Positions 8,290 to 16,178 of a DNA stretch of 42,768 nucleotides are shown piece by piece. The translations under genes and the position numbers were made by a program. The stretch covers positions 1 through 42,768 of the forward strand of contig CAJULV010000022.1 of assembly GCA_910587555.1 (NCBI GenBank). The letters are read 5' to 3'. The first letter of the stretch is position 1; every line of letters begins with the position of its first letter. The notes below the pieces were generated by a model, which was not told where the DNA came from, did no database searches, and saw nothing but the letters and a program-made list of their open reading frames with translations. The DNA comes from an uncultured Acetatifactor sp. (lineage in GTDB: Bacteria; Bacillota; Clostridia; Lachnospirales; Lachnospiraceae).

Positions 8290-8824
8290 GGGTGACAAAA
8301 GAACATTCCATGGAAACTGGAAACTGTTGGGGATGGATGCCGTAATTATGCTGTTGCTGCTGGCACTGGACCAGTTTACAAAATATCTGGCCTTGGACCG
8401 TCTGAAAGGAAACCCGGCGGTGGTTTTGATTGACGGAGTTCTGGAATTGCAGTATGTGGAGAATACGGGGATGGCATTCAGCTTATTTCAGGACAGAAAG
8501 ATTTTTATCCTGACAATGGGTTTTATCGTGATGGCGATCATAATGTTCTTTTTGTGCAGGATACCGGAGGGAAAGCGTTTTCGTATCCTGCATGTCCTGC
8601 TGGCAGCTTTGATTGCCGGGGCGCTGGGAAATATTATAGACAGAATCCGGTTTGATTTTGTAGTGGATTTCATTTCTTTTGTGCTGATTCATTATCCGGT
8701 TTTTAATGTAGCCGATTGCTATATCGTAGTGTCTGCGATTGTTTTGTTTGTATTGTTTATGTTTGTATACAAGGACGAAGAATTGGGTTTTCTCAATTTT
8801 AGAAAAAAACAGGCTGCCGAGTGA
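8282..8824 (+). CDS. lspA: Lipoprotein signal peptidase LspA
   Basis: LspA is the membrane aspartyl protease that removes signal peptides from lipid-modified prolipoproteins. The 180-residue protein has four hydrophobic spans. Both catalytic aspartate motifs are visible: GNIIDRIRFDFVVDF and VFNVADCYI. LDQFTKYLA in the first span and VENTGMAFSLF are also typical. I used ATG 8282, which has GAAGAGG at good distance and overlaps the end of aroB; the frame stays open further upstream without a better start. The carboxypeptidase at 2788 is a likely substrate. Confidence 0.94.
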   Translation: MREGDKRTFHGNWKLLGMDAVIMLLLLALDQFTKYLALDRLKGNPAVVLIDGVLELQYVENTGMAFSLFQDRKIFILTMGFIVMAIIMFFLCRIPEGKRFRILHVLLAALIAGALGNIIDRIRFDFVVDFISFVLIHYPVFNVADCYIVVSAIVLFVLFMFVYKDEELGFLNFRKKQAAE

Positions 8825-8878
8825 TTTTTTGTGTTTTAGTTGCACCTGATAAACAGTTTTCAGAACAGAGAGGCGGAA

Positions 8879-9787
8879 ATGGACGAGTTCCGTTTTGAGA
8901 TAACAGAAGAGACAGAAGACGAAAGAATCGATAAGTGCCTATCCATGCTTATCGATTCTTTGTCGCGCTCTTTTATACAGAAAATGATCAAGGATGGTTC
9001 GGTATATGTAAACGGGCAGCCTGTGAAGGGAAGCTATCGTGTCCGGGCAGAAGACAACGTTGTCTTCAGACTGCCAAAGGCGGTAGAGCCTGATATCGCA
9101 CCGGAACCCATACCTTTGGACATACTTTATGAAGATGATGATGTAGTAGTGGTAAACAAACCCAAGGGAATGGTGGTACACCCCGCTGCCGGGCATTACA
9201 GCGGGACACTGGTGAATGCCCTGATGTATCATTGCGGAAGCAGCCTGTCCGGCATCAATGGCGTCATGCGCCCAGGAATCGTTCACCGAATCGACATGGA
9301 TACCACGGGTTCCGTGATCGCTTGTAAGAATGATTTTGCGCACAACAGTATCGCCGAACAGCTGAAGGCGCATACCGTAACGAGGCGCTACCATGCGATA
9401 TGTCATGGCATCCTGAAGGACGAGGCGGGAATCATTGACAGGCCAATCGGCAGACATCCCACGGACAGAAAGAAAATGGCTGTCAATGAGAAAAACGGAA
9501 AACATGCGGTGACACATTACCGGGTGCTGAAGTACTTTTCCCGATATACTTATATTGAATGTGAGCTGGAGACGGGGAGGACCCATCAAATCAGGGTCCA
9601 TATGTCCAGCATCGGCCACCCGCTTTTAGGGGATGAAACCTACGGCAGCCGCAATGTGCCGTTCCAACTGCAGGGACAGGTCCTTCATGCGAAGACCCTG
9701 GGGTTCAGGCACCCTGCCTCAGGCGCATATTTGGAACTGGACGCACCGCTTCCGGCGTATTTCAGCCACTTGCTGGAGATATTGTAG
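8879..9787 (+). CDS. rluD: Ribosomal large subunit pseudouridine synthase, RluA/RluD family
   Basis: This enzyme isomerises uridine to pseudouridine in 23S rRNA. It has an N-terminal S4 RNA-binding domain (about residues 12-70, with ERIDKCLS and IKDGSVYVNGQ) and a catalytic domain with the active-site Asp in the motif HRIDMDTTGS. The family's usual form is HRLD-x-x-TSG, so this is a slightly unusual variant with the Asp kept. Later motifs GRTHQIRVH and HPLLGDETYG are standard. ATG 8879 has AGAGAGG upstream. The 302-residue length fits. Which uridines it modifies cannot be told from sequence. Confidence 0.92.
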   Translation: MDEFRFEITEETEDERIDKCLSMLIDSLSRSFIQKMIKDGSVYVNGQPVKGSYRVRAEDNVVFRLPKAVEPDIAPEPIPLDILYEDDDVVVVNKPKGMVVHPAAGHYSGTLVNALMYHCGSSLSGINGVMRPGIVHRIDMDTTGSVIACKNDFAHNSIAEQLKAHTVTRRYHAICHGILKDEAGIIDRPIGRHPTDRKKMAVNEKNGKHAVTHYRVLKYFSRYTYIECELETGRTHQIRVHMSSIGHPLLGDETYGSRNVPFQLQGQVLHAKTLGFRHPASGAYLELDAPLPAYFSHLLEIL

Positions 9788-9809
9788 ATTGCTTTTATTT
9801 GAATTTTTA

Positions 9810-9838
9810 TTGTCTAAATCTCTTTTTTCATGTATAAT
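9810..9838 (+). promoter_or_regulatory. Promoter for the cytidylate-kinase-like gene
   Basis: TTGTCT (9810-9815) and a perfect TATAAT (9833-9838) are 17 bp apart, 66 bp before the start codon at 9905, in an AT-rich stretch after rluD. Confidence 0.7.
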
Positions 9839-9904
9839 GAAAGCAGGTAAAGATTTACGGGAACAGCAAAGTCTTTATACTCTGGAAAGAAGAGAGGTAT
9901 TGGT

Positions 9905-10528
9905 ATGAATACGGTGGTTACAATCGGAAGACAATTTGGCTCGGCAGGCCGTGAGATTGGCAAGAAAGTGGCTGAATATTTTGACATTAAATTTTATGAC
10001 AGGGATCTTTTGACCAGGGCGGCAAAGGAGAGCGGATTCTGTGAGGAAATGATTCAGAATCACGATGAACGCCCTACCAATTCATTTCTATATAATCTGG
10101 TTATGGACACATATTCCTTTGGTTATAACAATTCCTCGTTTGTGGATATGCCAATCAGCCATAAGGTATTTCTGGCCCAGTTTGATGCCATCAAGAAAAT
10201 CGCGGATGAAGGTCCCTGTGTTATTGTAGGGCGCTGCGCAGATTATGCCCTGGCGGACAGGAGCAATGTGGTTGATCTTTTTATCTATGCCAATGAATCG
10301 TGTAAAATTAAGCGTATCATGGAGAAGTATGAGCTGAATGAGAACAAGGCGCGGGATATGATTATCAAGAAGGATAAACAGCGTCAGAGCTACTACAACT
10401 ATTATTCATCAAAGAAATGGGGACGTGCCGACAGCTATGACCTCTGCATCAACAGCAGTGTACTCGGCGTAGAAGGTACGGTAAAGCTGATTGCCCAGTA
10501 TGTAGAGGATTTCGAGAAAAGAAATTAA
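9905..10528 (+). CDS. Cytidylate kinase-like family protein
   Basis: The 207-residue protein belongs to the cytidylate kinase-like family (the PF13189 type, from memory). The N-terminus VTIGRQFGSAGREIGKKVAE is the family's characteristic P-loop variant, and FYDRDLLTRAA follows. A second strand, GPCVIVGRCADY, and the lid-like KDKQRQSYYNYYSSKKWG are also typical. True Cmk has GxxxGKG/S at its P-loop, so the substrate here is uncertain; these proteins are often found besides a real cmk. AGAGAGG lies upstream of the ATG, and the gene has its own promoter. Confidence 0.85.
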   Translation: MNTVVTIGRQFGSAGREIGKKVAEYFDIKFYDRDLLTRAAKESGFCEEMIQNHDERPTNSFLYNLVMDTYSFGYNNSSFVDMPISHKVFLAQFDAIKKIADEGPCVIVGRCADYALADRSNVVDLFIYANESCKIKRIMEKYELNENKARDMIIKKDKQRQSYYNYYSSKKWGRADSYDLCINSSVLGVEGTVKLIAQYVEDFEKRN

Positions 10529-10536
10529 AAAAAGGA

Positions 10537-10566
10537 TTGACAGTTTATGGGATGTCGTGTTAAACT
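10537..10566 (+). promoter_or_regulatory. Promoter of rplU operon, overlapped by an inverted repeat
   Basis: TTGACA (10537-10542) and TAAACT (10561-10566) are separated by 18 bp. A perfect 9-bp inverted repeat, GACAGTTTA (10539-10547) and TAAACTGTC (10561-10569), lies over both promoter boxes with centres 22 bp apart, about two helical turns. Confidence 0.6.
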
Positions 10567-10574
10567 GTCATAGT

Positions 10575-10719
10575 GTGTATTAGACAGGAGTGAGATGTGT
10601 TCTATCTGCCATCTGCATGCATGTTAATACATTTGTATGCCGCATGATTCGGTAGAAGTGTATCCAATGGATACCACCAAAATCAGCGAGTAAGATGAAC
10701 CGACGGTTCATAAAGGAGG
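10575..10719 (+). ncRNA. Structured 5' leader of rplU (candidate L21 leader)
   Basis: About 150 nt separate the promoter from rplU and contain several stems. TTCTATC (10600-10606) pairs with GGTAGAA (10651-10657) around an inner imperfect stem. GTATCC-aat-GGATAC forms a hairpin at 10660-10674. ATGAACC-gac-GGTTCAT forms a perfect 7-bp hairpin at 10695-10711, three bases before the Shine-Dalgarno (10714-10719). Ribosomal protein leaders, including an L21 leader class, are known in Firmicutes. I infer autoregulation by L21 but cannot confirm the class. Confidence 0.6.
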
Positions 10720-10727
10720 TGCCTATT

Positions 10728-11033
10728 ATGTACGCAATTATTGCAACAGGCGGAAAGCAGTACAAAGTTTCAGAGGGCGATGTCATCTATGTTGAGAAGC
10801 TGGATGCAGAGGCTGGCAGTGTTGTTACTTTCGACCGTGTTATTGCAGTAAGTGACGAAGGTCTGAAGGTTGGTGAGGACGTTGCATCCGCAACAGTATC
10901 CGCCAGTGTTGTTGAGCAGACCAAAGGTAAGAAGGTTATTGTATACAAATACAAGAGAAAAACCGGATACCATAAGAAGAACGGTCACAGACAGGCTTAC
11001 ACGAAGGTTAAGATTGATAAAATCAACGCTTAA
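10728..11033 (+). CDS. rplU: 50S ribosomal protein L21
   Basis: L21 is a large-subunit protein that binds 23S rRNA. The 101-residue product starts MYAIIATGGKQYKVSEGD and ends with the basic KRKTGYHKKNGHRQ block, both diagnostic. AAAGGAGG lies upstream of ATG 10728. An in-frame ATG at 10695 is in a leader hairpin and is not the start. Gene order rplU-prp-rpmA-obgE is the classic Gram-positive arrangement. Confidence 0.97.
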   Translation: MYAIIATGGKQYKVSEGDVIYVEKLDAEAGSVVTFDRVIAVSDEGLKVGEDVASATVSASVVEQTKGKKVIVYKYKRKTGYHKKNGHRQAYTKVKIDKINA

Positions 11034-11038
11034 ATCTT

Positions 11039-11371
11039 ATGACGACAGTTATCGTCCGTAAGGACAAAAACGGTTCCTACAGAGGCTTTCTCTGTATGGG
11101 ACATGCAGAATACGCGAAACGCGGCAAGCCGGATATAGTGTGTTCGGCCATATCGGCATTGACGATTGGTACGGCCAATTCCCTGGAAGAGCTGGCCGGT
11201 GAGAAAATAAAGGTCACGGCAGATGAAGAAAGCGGTTTCTTTCGATGTGATTTTGAGGGTGTTCTGCGGGAAAAATCAAGTTTCCTGGTAGATTCCATGG
11301 TGTTTTCACTGGAAAATATCAGCAGGGAATACGGCAGGAAGTATTTGCAAGTTAAATTCGAGGAGGTGTAA
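11039..11371 (+). CDS. prp: Ribosomal-processing cysteine protease Prp
   Basis: Prp removes the N-terminal extension of ribosomal protein L27 in Firmicutes. The 110-residue protein has the catalytic His in MGHAEYA (about residue 22) and the catalytic Cys in DIVCSAISAL (about residue 35). It lies between rplU and rpmA, separated from them by only 5 bp and 3 bp, and the L27 encoded next has the matching cleavable leader. Confidence 0.94.
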   Translation: MTTVIVRKDKNGSYRGFLCMGHAEYAKRGKPDIVCSAISALTIGTANSLEELAGEKIKVTADEESGFFRCDFEGVLREKSSFLVDSMVFSLENISREYGRKYLQVKFEEV

Positions 11372-11374
11372 ACC

Positions 11375-11659
11375 ATGTTTCATATGAACCTTCAATTTTT
11401 CGCACATAAAAAGGGAGTCGGTTCTACAAAGAACGGCAGAGATTCCGAGTCTAAGAGATTAGGTGCGAAGAGAGCTGACGGACAGTTTGTAAAGGCTGGG
11501 AATATTCTTTACAGACAGCGCGGAACCAAGATTCATCCCGGTGTTAATGTAGGCAGAGGTGGGGATGATACTCTGTTCGCACTGGTAGACGGTGTTCTTC
11601 GTTTTGAGAGAAAAGGAAGAGACAAGAAGCAGGCTTCCGTTTATCCTGTAGAGGAATAG
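11375..11659 (+). CDS. rpmA: 50S ribosomal protein L27 with Prp-cleavable leader
   Basis: L27 reaches into the peptidyl transferase centre with its N-terminal tail. The 94-residue product begins MFHMNLQFFAHKKG: NLQFFA is the known Firmicutes extension that Prp cuts after FF, leaving AHKKGVGST as the mature N-terminus. The rest (GRDSESKRLGAKRADGQ, GTKIHPGVNVGRGGDDTLFA) is standard L27. GAGGTG precedes the start. A strong terminator follows. Confidence 0.97.
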   Translation: MFHMNLQFFAHKKGVGSTKNGRDSESKRLGAKRADGQFVKAGNILYRQRGTKIHPGVNVGRGGDDTLFALVDGVLRFERKGRDKKQASVYPVEE

Positions 11660-11672
11660 TTCGAAACGTTCC

Positions 11673-11708
11673 GGACTCCAAACATGTCAGTTTGGGGTCC
11701 GTGTTTTT
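11673..11708 (+). terminator. Rho-independent terminator after rpmA
   Basis: GGACTCCAAAC (11673-11683) pairs with GTTTGGGGTCC (11690-11700) with one wobble pair and a 6-base loop, followed by GTGTTTTTTG. This ends the rplU-prp-rpmA transcript. Confidence 0.88.
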
Positions 11709-11762
11709 TGTGTACCGGGGGACTTGTGTTCTAACGGGACATTTTATGGAAAGGCGGCATTT

Positions 11763-13073
11763 ATGTTTGCAGACAGAGCGAAAATATATGTGAGAAGCGG
11801 TAAAGGCGGGGATGGACATGTGTCATTCCGGCATGAAAAATATGTGCCTGCAGGCGGTCCCGACGGCGGCGACGGCGGCAGGGGCGGGGATGTCATTTTT
11901 ACGGTGGATGAAGGTTTGAATACCCTGATTGACTTCCGCAATGTCCGCAAATATAAGGCAGGTGACGGTGAACCCGGAGGCAAGAAGAACTGCCGCGGAA
12001 AAGACGGGAAGGACATTACTTTGAAGGTTCCGCCCGGAACCGTGATTAAAGAGGCTGAAAGCGGGCAGGTTATTGTGGACATGTCCGGCGATAACAGGAA
12101 GGTGGTTCTCTTAAAAGGCGGCAGAGGCGGCAGCGGGAACCAGCATTATGCCACCAGCACCATGCAGGCGCCCATGTATGCCCAGCCCGGACGTCCTGCA
12201 CAGGAGCTTGAATTGCTGCTGGAGCTGAAGGTGATTGCGGATGTAGGCCTGGTAGGCTTGCCAAACGTAGGGAAATCTACTTTTCTGGCCAGGGTGACCA
12301 ATGCGAAACCCAAGATAGCCAATTACCATTTTACCACTCTGAATCCGAATCTGGGTGTGGTGGATTTGAACGGAAGTTCGGAAGACGGGCATTCCAGAGG
12401 TTTTGTCATAGCGGATATCCCGGGGCTTATAGAGGGGGCTTCCGAGGGCGTAGGGCTGGGACATGAATTTCTGCGCCATATTGAGCGCACAAAAGTGATC
12501 ATTCATATTGTGGATGCGGCAGGGACGGAAGGACGGGATCCGATCGAGGATATCTATGCCATTAACAGAGAACTGAACGCTTATAATCCGGACATTGCCA
12601 GGCGCCCGCAGGTCATTGCAGCAAATAAAATTGATGTCATATATGACAGAGAAGACAGTGCCTTGAAGGCGATTAAAGAGGAATTTGAGCCGAAGGGAAT
12701 TTCCGTCTATCCGATTTCCGCAGTCAGCGGAGAAGGTGTCAAAGAGCTTCTGTATCACGTAAGTGAAATGCTGGAAGGGCTTGGGCAGGAAATAACCGTA
12801 TTTGAGCCGGAATATGACCCGAAAGCAGCCCTCCTTGGGGATGGGGAGCAGGGTTATACGGTGACATATGACAATGAAGACGAGGAATATGTTGTAGAGG
12901 GTCCTAAAATAGAAAAAATGCTGGGATACACGAATCTGGACAGCGAAAAGGGATTTACTTTTTTCCAGGGCTTTTTGAAATCATCCGGCATACTGGAAGA
13001 GCTGGAAAAGCTTGGAATAGAAGACGGGGATACTGTGAGAATGTATGGGCATTCCTTTGATTATTATAAATAA
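11763..13073 (+). CDS. obgE: Obg family GTPase (CgtA)
   Basis: Obg is an essential GTPase of 50S subunit assembly and stress control. The 436-residue protein has the glycine-rich Obg fold at residues 1-157 (KIYVRSGKGGDGHVSFRHEK, and GGNGGRGG-like runs), the G domain with P-loop GLPNVGKST, switch II DIPGLIEGAS and NKID, and a C-terminal Obg-CTD from about residue 350. ATG 11763 has GGAAAGGCGG upstream; the open frame extends to TTG 11724, but those residues are not part of Obg. It sits right after the rpmA terminator, so its promoter lies in the short gap or transcription reads through. Confidence 0.96.
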   Translation: MFADRAKIYVRSGKGGDGHVSFRHEKYVPAGGPDGGDGGRGGDVIFTVDEGLNTLIDFRNVRKYKAGDGEPGGKKNCRGKDGKDITLKVPPGTVIKEAESGQVIVDMSGDNRKVVLLKGGRGGSGNQHYATSTMQAPMYAQPGRPAQELELLLELKVIADVGLVGLPNVGKSTFLARVTNAKPKIANYHFTTLNPNLGVVDLNGSSEDGHSRGFVIADIPGLIEGASEGVGLGHEFLRHIERTKVIIHIVDAAGTEGRDPIEDIYAINRELNAYNPDIARRPQVIAANKIDVIYDREDSALKAIKEEFEPKGISVYPISAVSGEGVKELLYHVSEMLEGLGQEITVFEPEYDPKAALLGDGEQGYTVTYDNEDEEYVVEGPKIEKMLGYTNLDSEKGFTFFQGFLKSSGILEELEKLGIEDGDTVRMYGHSFDYYK

Positions 13074-13113
13074 TGCAGGAAATTACTGTTTCTGCAAGTA
13101 AGAGGAAAAAATA

Positions 13114-13404
13114 ATGACAAGTAAGCAAAGAGCATATTTAAAAGGTCTTGCCAACAATCTTGACCCGGTTTTCCAGGTTGGAAAGAGCAGTCTGACGCCG
13201 GAACTGACACAGGCCATTGGCGAGGCATTTAACAGAAACGAACTGATTAAAGTAGCCGTATTGAAAAATTGTGATGATGATCCCGGTGTAATTGCGGAAA
13301 TGGTTGCCGGAAGAACACATTCCCAGGTGGTACAGGTAATCGGCAAGAAATTTGTGCTGTATAAACCGGACAGGGATAAGCCCAGGATTGTGCTGCCGCA
13401 ATAA
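13114..13404 (+). CDS. yhbY: YhbY/CRM-domain RNA-binding protein
   Basis: The 96-residue protein is a single CRM (CRS1-YhbY) domain. MTSKQRAYLKGLANNLDPVFQVGKSSLT is the standard start, with the GxxG-like loop in VGKSS, and IGKKFVLYKP lies near the end. CRM proteins bind rRNA and associate with pre-50S particles. It lies between obgE and nadD, the usual place in Firmicutes. Confidence 0.93.
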   Translation: MTSKQRAYLKGLANNLDPVFQVGKSSLTPELTQAIGEAFNRNELIKVAVLKNCDDDPGVIAEMVAGRTHSQVVQVIGKKFVLYKPDRDKPRIVLPQ

Positions 13405-13437
13405 GTGTGAATGGAATGAAGAGAAAGTGTGGTAAAT

Positions 13438-14058
13438 ATGCGGCAAATCGGTATTATGGGCGGGACATTTAACCCGATTCATACAGGGCATCTGATGCTT
13501 GCGGAATGGGTGCGGGATGAACTGAATTTGGATGAGGTATGGTTTATTCCTACAGGTTCTCCTTATATGAAGGATACGGGGGATATTCTGCCGGGCAGGG
13601 AGCGGCTTCATATGGTTGAACTTGCCGTTTTTGACAATCCTTTTTTCAAGTGCCTGGACATGGAAGTTGTCAGAGAAGGCCGCACATACAGCTATGAGAC
13701 GCTGGAACAGCTAAAGGCCGCTTATCCGGAGGATACGTTTTATTTTATTGCAGGCGCCGATTGTCTTTTTACGCTTGACAGCTGGAAGTATCCTGATCGA
13801 ATTTTGCGCAATTGTATTTTGGCTGCTGCAGTCAGGGGGGATGTATCTCTGAAAGAGATGGAAGCGAAGAAAGAGGAGTTGGAACAGAAGTATTGCAGCC
13901 CTGAGGGAATAAAATTGATTTCTTTCCTTCAGATGTCGGTTTCATCCACAGAGATACGACGCCGTATTCTTCAGGGACACAGTGTTCGATACCTGGTGCC
14001 GGACAGGGTAATTGCATATATCAAGGAAAAGGGTTATTACCGTGAAAAAAGCAAATGA
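13438..14058 (+). CDS. nadD: Nicotinate-nucleotide adenylyltransferase
   Basis: NadD joins nicotinate mononucleotide to AMP in NAD synthesis. The nucleotidyltransferase motif GGTFNPIHTGHL is at the N-terminus, FIAGADCLFTLDSWK is the substrate loop, and SVSSTEIRRRI is the ISSTxIR motif. I take ATG 13438 as the start; the GTG at 13429 is an alternative only three codons earlier. The end overlaps yqeK by 17 bp. Confidence 0.94.
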   Translation: MRQIGIMGGTFNPIHTGHLMLAEWVRDELNLDEVWFIPTGSPYMKDTGDILPGRERLHMVELAVFDNPFFKCLDMEVVREGRTYSYETLEQLKAAYPEDTFYFIAGADCLFTLDSWKYPDRILRNCILAAAVRGDVSLKEMEAKKEELEQKYCSPEGIKLISFLQMSVSSTEIRRRILQGHSVRYLVPDRVIAYIKEKGYYREKSK

Positions 14059-14617
14059 GTTGAAAAAAATCAGGAAATCAGTTGAAAAAGTACAGGATGC
14101 CAAAAGATTTGAACACACGCTGGGAGTGGAATATACAGCCGCGGCACTTGCCATGCGGTATGGCAGCGATATCAATAATGCGAGGATTGCCGGATTACTT
14201 CACGACTGCGCAAAATGCTTTTCTGACGAAAAACGTCTTTCCATCTGCAGAAAAAACCATATTAAAGTGACAGAAGTGGAAAGAAAAAATCCCTTTTTAT
14301 TACATGCAAAGGTCGGAGCCTGCCTGGCCAGAGAAAAATACGGAATTAAGGAGCCGGATGTTCTGAATGCCATACAAAACCATACGACAGGCAGAAAAAA
14401 TATGAGTCTGCTGGAGAAAATAATTTTTGTGGCAGATTATATAGAACCGGGACGAAAGCAAGCGCCCAATCTGGACGGGATACGGAAGCTTGCGTTTGTC
14501 GATATCGACGGTGCATTGCTGGAAATCCTGAAGGATACCCTGAAGTATCTGAAAGATTCCGGCGGGGATATCGATCCGGTAACGGAAGAGACATGGCGCT
14601 ATTATTCACAGAATTGA
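14042..14617 (+). CDS. yqeK: YqeK family HD-domain Ap4A hydrolase
   Basis: YqeK proteins are HD-superfamily enzymes that split diadenosine tetraphosphate symmetrically. The HD metal motif is GLLHDCAK, preceded by the first histidine in FEHTLGVEYTA; HAKVGA, NHTTGR and FVADYIEPGR are further conserved blocks. GTG 14042 is the likely start: GGAAAAGGG lies 9 bases upstream and it overlaps the end of nadD. The frame upstream of it reads into nadD codons. The length is then 191 residues, as usual. nadD-yqeK-rsfS is a conserved operon. Confidence 0.93.
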   Translation: MKKANELKKIRKSVEKVQDAKRFEHTLGVEYTAAALAMRYGSDINNARIAGLLHDCAKCFSDEKRLSICRKNHIKVTEVERKNPFLLHAKVGACLAREKYGIKEPDVLNAIQNHTTGRKNMSLLEKIIFVADYIEPGRKQAPNLDGIRKLAFVDIDGALLEILKDTLKYLKDSGGDIDPVTEETWRYYSQN

Positions 14618-14632
14618 CAGTTAGGAGAATTT

Positions 14633-15007
14633 ATGGAAAATAATACAACAACAGGAACAAACGCAAGAGAAATGGCCCGATTGGCTATCCAGGCCCTGCA
14701 GGATAAGAAGGCGCAGGATATCCATGTTATCGACATCAGCGAAGTATCCGTTATCGCGGACTATTTTATCATAGCAGGCGGTACCAATAAGAATCAGATT
14801 CAGGCATTGTGCGACAATGTGCAGGAGCATCTTGGCCGGGCAGGGTATCCGGAAAAGCAGACGGAAGGTTACAATACGGCGAACTGGATACTGATGGATT
14901 TCGGAGATGTGATTATACACATTTTTGACAGGGAAAACAGGCTGCTTTATGACCTGGAACGTATCTGGAGAGACGGCAGACAGGTAGATATCAGTGAATT
15001 TGAATAA
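14633..15007 (+). CDS. rsfS: Ribosome silencing factor RsfS
   Basis: RsfS (RsfA/Iojap) binds L14 and blocks subunit joining under poor nutrition. The 124-residue protein shows the family core: VIDISEVSVIADYFIIAGG, TNKNQIQALCDNVQEHL, NWILMDFGDVIIHIF, and a C-terminal YDLERIW. TTAGGAG precedes the ATG. A long hairpin terminator follows immediately. Confidence 0.95.
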   Translation: MENNTTTGTNAREMARLAIQALQDKKAQDIHVIDISEVSVIADYFIIAGGTNKNQIQALCDNVQEHLGRAGYPEKQTEGYNTANWILMDFGDVIIHIFDRENRLLYDLERIWRDGRQVDISEFE

Positions 15008-15059
15008 AATAATTACCGCATGAAAGGATTGGTAGTTTCTTTCATGCGGCAATTATTTT
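15006..15059. terminator. Long bidirectional terminator between rsfS and the DUF378 gene
   Basis: The arms 15006-15026 and 15039-15059 are nearly perfectly complementary (core CCGCATGAAAG/CTTTCATGCGG) with a 12-base loop and T- or A-rich flanks on both sides. It separates the convergent rsfS and lexA-side genes. Confidence 0.8.
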
Positions 15060-15132
15060 CCTACGCAGCCCTGCTGCGCGTTTACTTCATTACAACGGAA
15101 TTCAATCAGTATCGCTGCTTCCCGTTGTCCAA

Positions 15133-15345
15133 CTATGCTTCACCTCTGCTGCCAAGATGCATATAGAAGCTGATCAGATAAAGCCCGCAGAGACCAACGA
15201 TTGCGTAGACGATTCTGGAAAGCCATGACATATCGCCGAAAATAAACGCAACCAGGTCAAAACGAAATATTCCGATCAGAGCCCAGTTAATTGCACCGAT
15301 TATGGCAATGGTGAGGGCAGTGCCATCCAAAAATTTATTTCCCAT
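15133..15345 (-). CDS. DUF378 small membrane protein
   Basis: The 70-residue protein has two hydrophobic helices (about residues 10-30 and 44-62) separated by a short loop. The stretch IAIIGAINWALIGIF is typical of DUF378 (YuzA-like) proteins, whose function is unknown. GGAGGGTACGAA provides a strong ribosome site. It lies between lexA and a bidirectional terminator and could be the last gene of the lexA transcript, with a gap of 110 bp. Confidence 0.85.
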   Translation of the reverse strand: MGNKFLDGTALTIAIIGAINWALIGIFRFDLVAFIFGDMSWLSRIVYAIVGLCGLYLISFYMHLGSRGEA

Positions 15346-15455
15346 TTCGTACCCTCCATAAATCTTTTGAAAGTGAACTGCACGGCAATATAACTATCCG
15401 GCTCTATTAATATCTGCGGAATTTCTGAATTTATTCATCAATTAAAATTTTCTTA

Positions 15456-16073
15456 TCAGCGGTAAAAACGGAAGATTCCGAATACTCTCCCAAGAATCAG
15501 GCAATCATCAACGATAATAGGGTCCATGGTATCATTTTCGGGCTGCAGGCGGATATGTCCGTTTTCGCGGTAGAAAGTCTTCACCGTGGCAGAATCGTCA
15601 ATCAGTGCGACTACAATATCGCCGTTCCTGGCGGTGCTGCAGGAATTGACAAAAACTCTGTCCCCGTTAAAGATGCCTGCATTGACCATGGAATCGCCGC
15701 GGACATTCAGAATAAAAGATTCCCCTTTCGGAACCACCTCAGCCGGAACCGCGAAGTATTCCGTAATATTTTCTTCCGCCAGAATAGGCTGTCCGGCAGC
15801 TACATTACCGATGACGGGAAGGCTGATCATCTCTGTCCTTACCATTTGAAAGCTGTCATCACAGACCTCGATCGCCCGGGGTTTGGTGGGGTCTCTCCGT
15901 ATGTAGCCGTTTTTTTCCAGAGTCTCCAGGTGGGAATGAACGGAGGATGTGGATTTCAGATTGACTGTCTCACAAATTTCCCTTACTGTGGGCGGATATC
16001 CTTTTTTCAAAATCTCGTCCTTGATATAATTAAGTATTTCCTGCTGTTTCGGTGTAATTTTTCCAAATGTCAT
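15456..16073 (-). CDS. lexA: SOS repressor LexA
   Basis: LexA represses DNA-damage genes and cleaves itself when RecA is activated. With the start at 16073 (GGGAGGTACTTT before ATG) it has 205 residues. The N-terminal winged helix reads GYPPTVREICETVNLKSTSSVHSHL. The self-cleavage bond is Ala93-Gly94 in VAAGQP, and the catalytic dyad is Ser128 (RGDSMVNAG) and Lys165 (ATVKTFY). The open frame extends 23 codons further upstream, but those residues are not LexA-like. Two candidate LexA boxes upstream imply autoregulation. Confidence 0.96.
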   Translation of the reverse strand: MTFGKITPKQQEILNYIKDEILKKGYPPTVREICETVNLKSTSSVHSHLETLEKNGYIRRDPTKPRAIEVCDDSFQMVRTEMISLPVIGNVAAGQPILAEENITEYFAVPAEVVPKGESFILNVRGDSMVNAGIFNGDRVFVNSCSTARNGDIVVALIDDSATVKTFYRENGHIRLQPENDTMDPIIVDDCLILGRVFGIFRFYR

Positions 16074-16139
16074 AAAGTACCTCCCTGGGTTGAACATGGT
16101 TGCTTCCATGTATAGTTTATCACACAAACTCGAAAAAAG

Positions 16140-16166
16140 CAAACATATATTCCAAAAATATGTTCG
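16140..16166 (-). promoter_or_regulatory. Two adjoining candidate LexA (SOS) boxes upstream of lexA
   Basis: Compared with the Gram-positive consensus CGAACATATGTTCG, 16153-16166 read on the minus strand (CGAACATATTTTTG) matches 12 of 14, and 16140-16153 on the plus strand (CAAACATATATTCC) matches 11 of 14. They lie 67-93 bp before the lexA start and 13 bp after the recombinase stop. Confidence 0.7.
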
Positions 16167-16178
16167 ATTTTTCAGGTC

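Noticed and set aside
8306..8315. TTCCATGGAA palindrome in lspA as another copy of the dtd repeat
   Set aside because: Only the 10-bp palindrome is shared; the flanks differ and the reading frame is different, so it is probably chance.
10000..10528. Cytidylate-kinase-like gene named cmk
   Set aside because: The P-loop is the GRQFGSAGREIG variant of the cytidylate-kinase-like family, not the GPxGxGKS/T of true Cmk, so no symbol was given.
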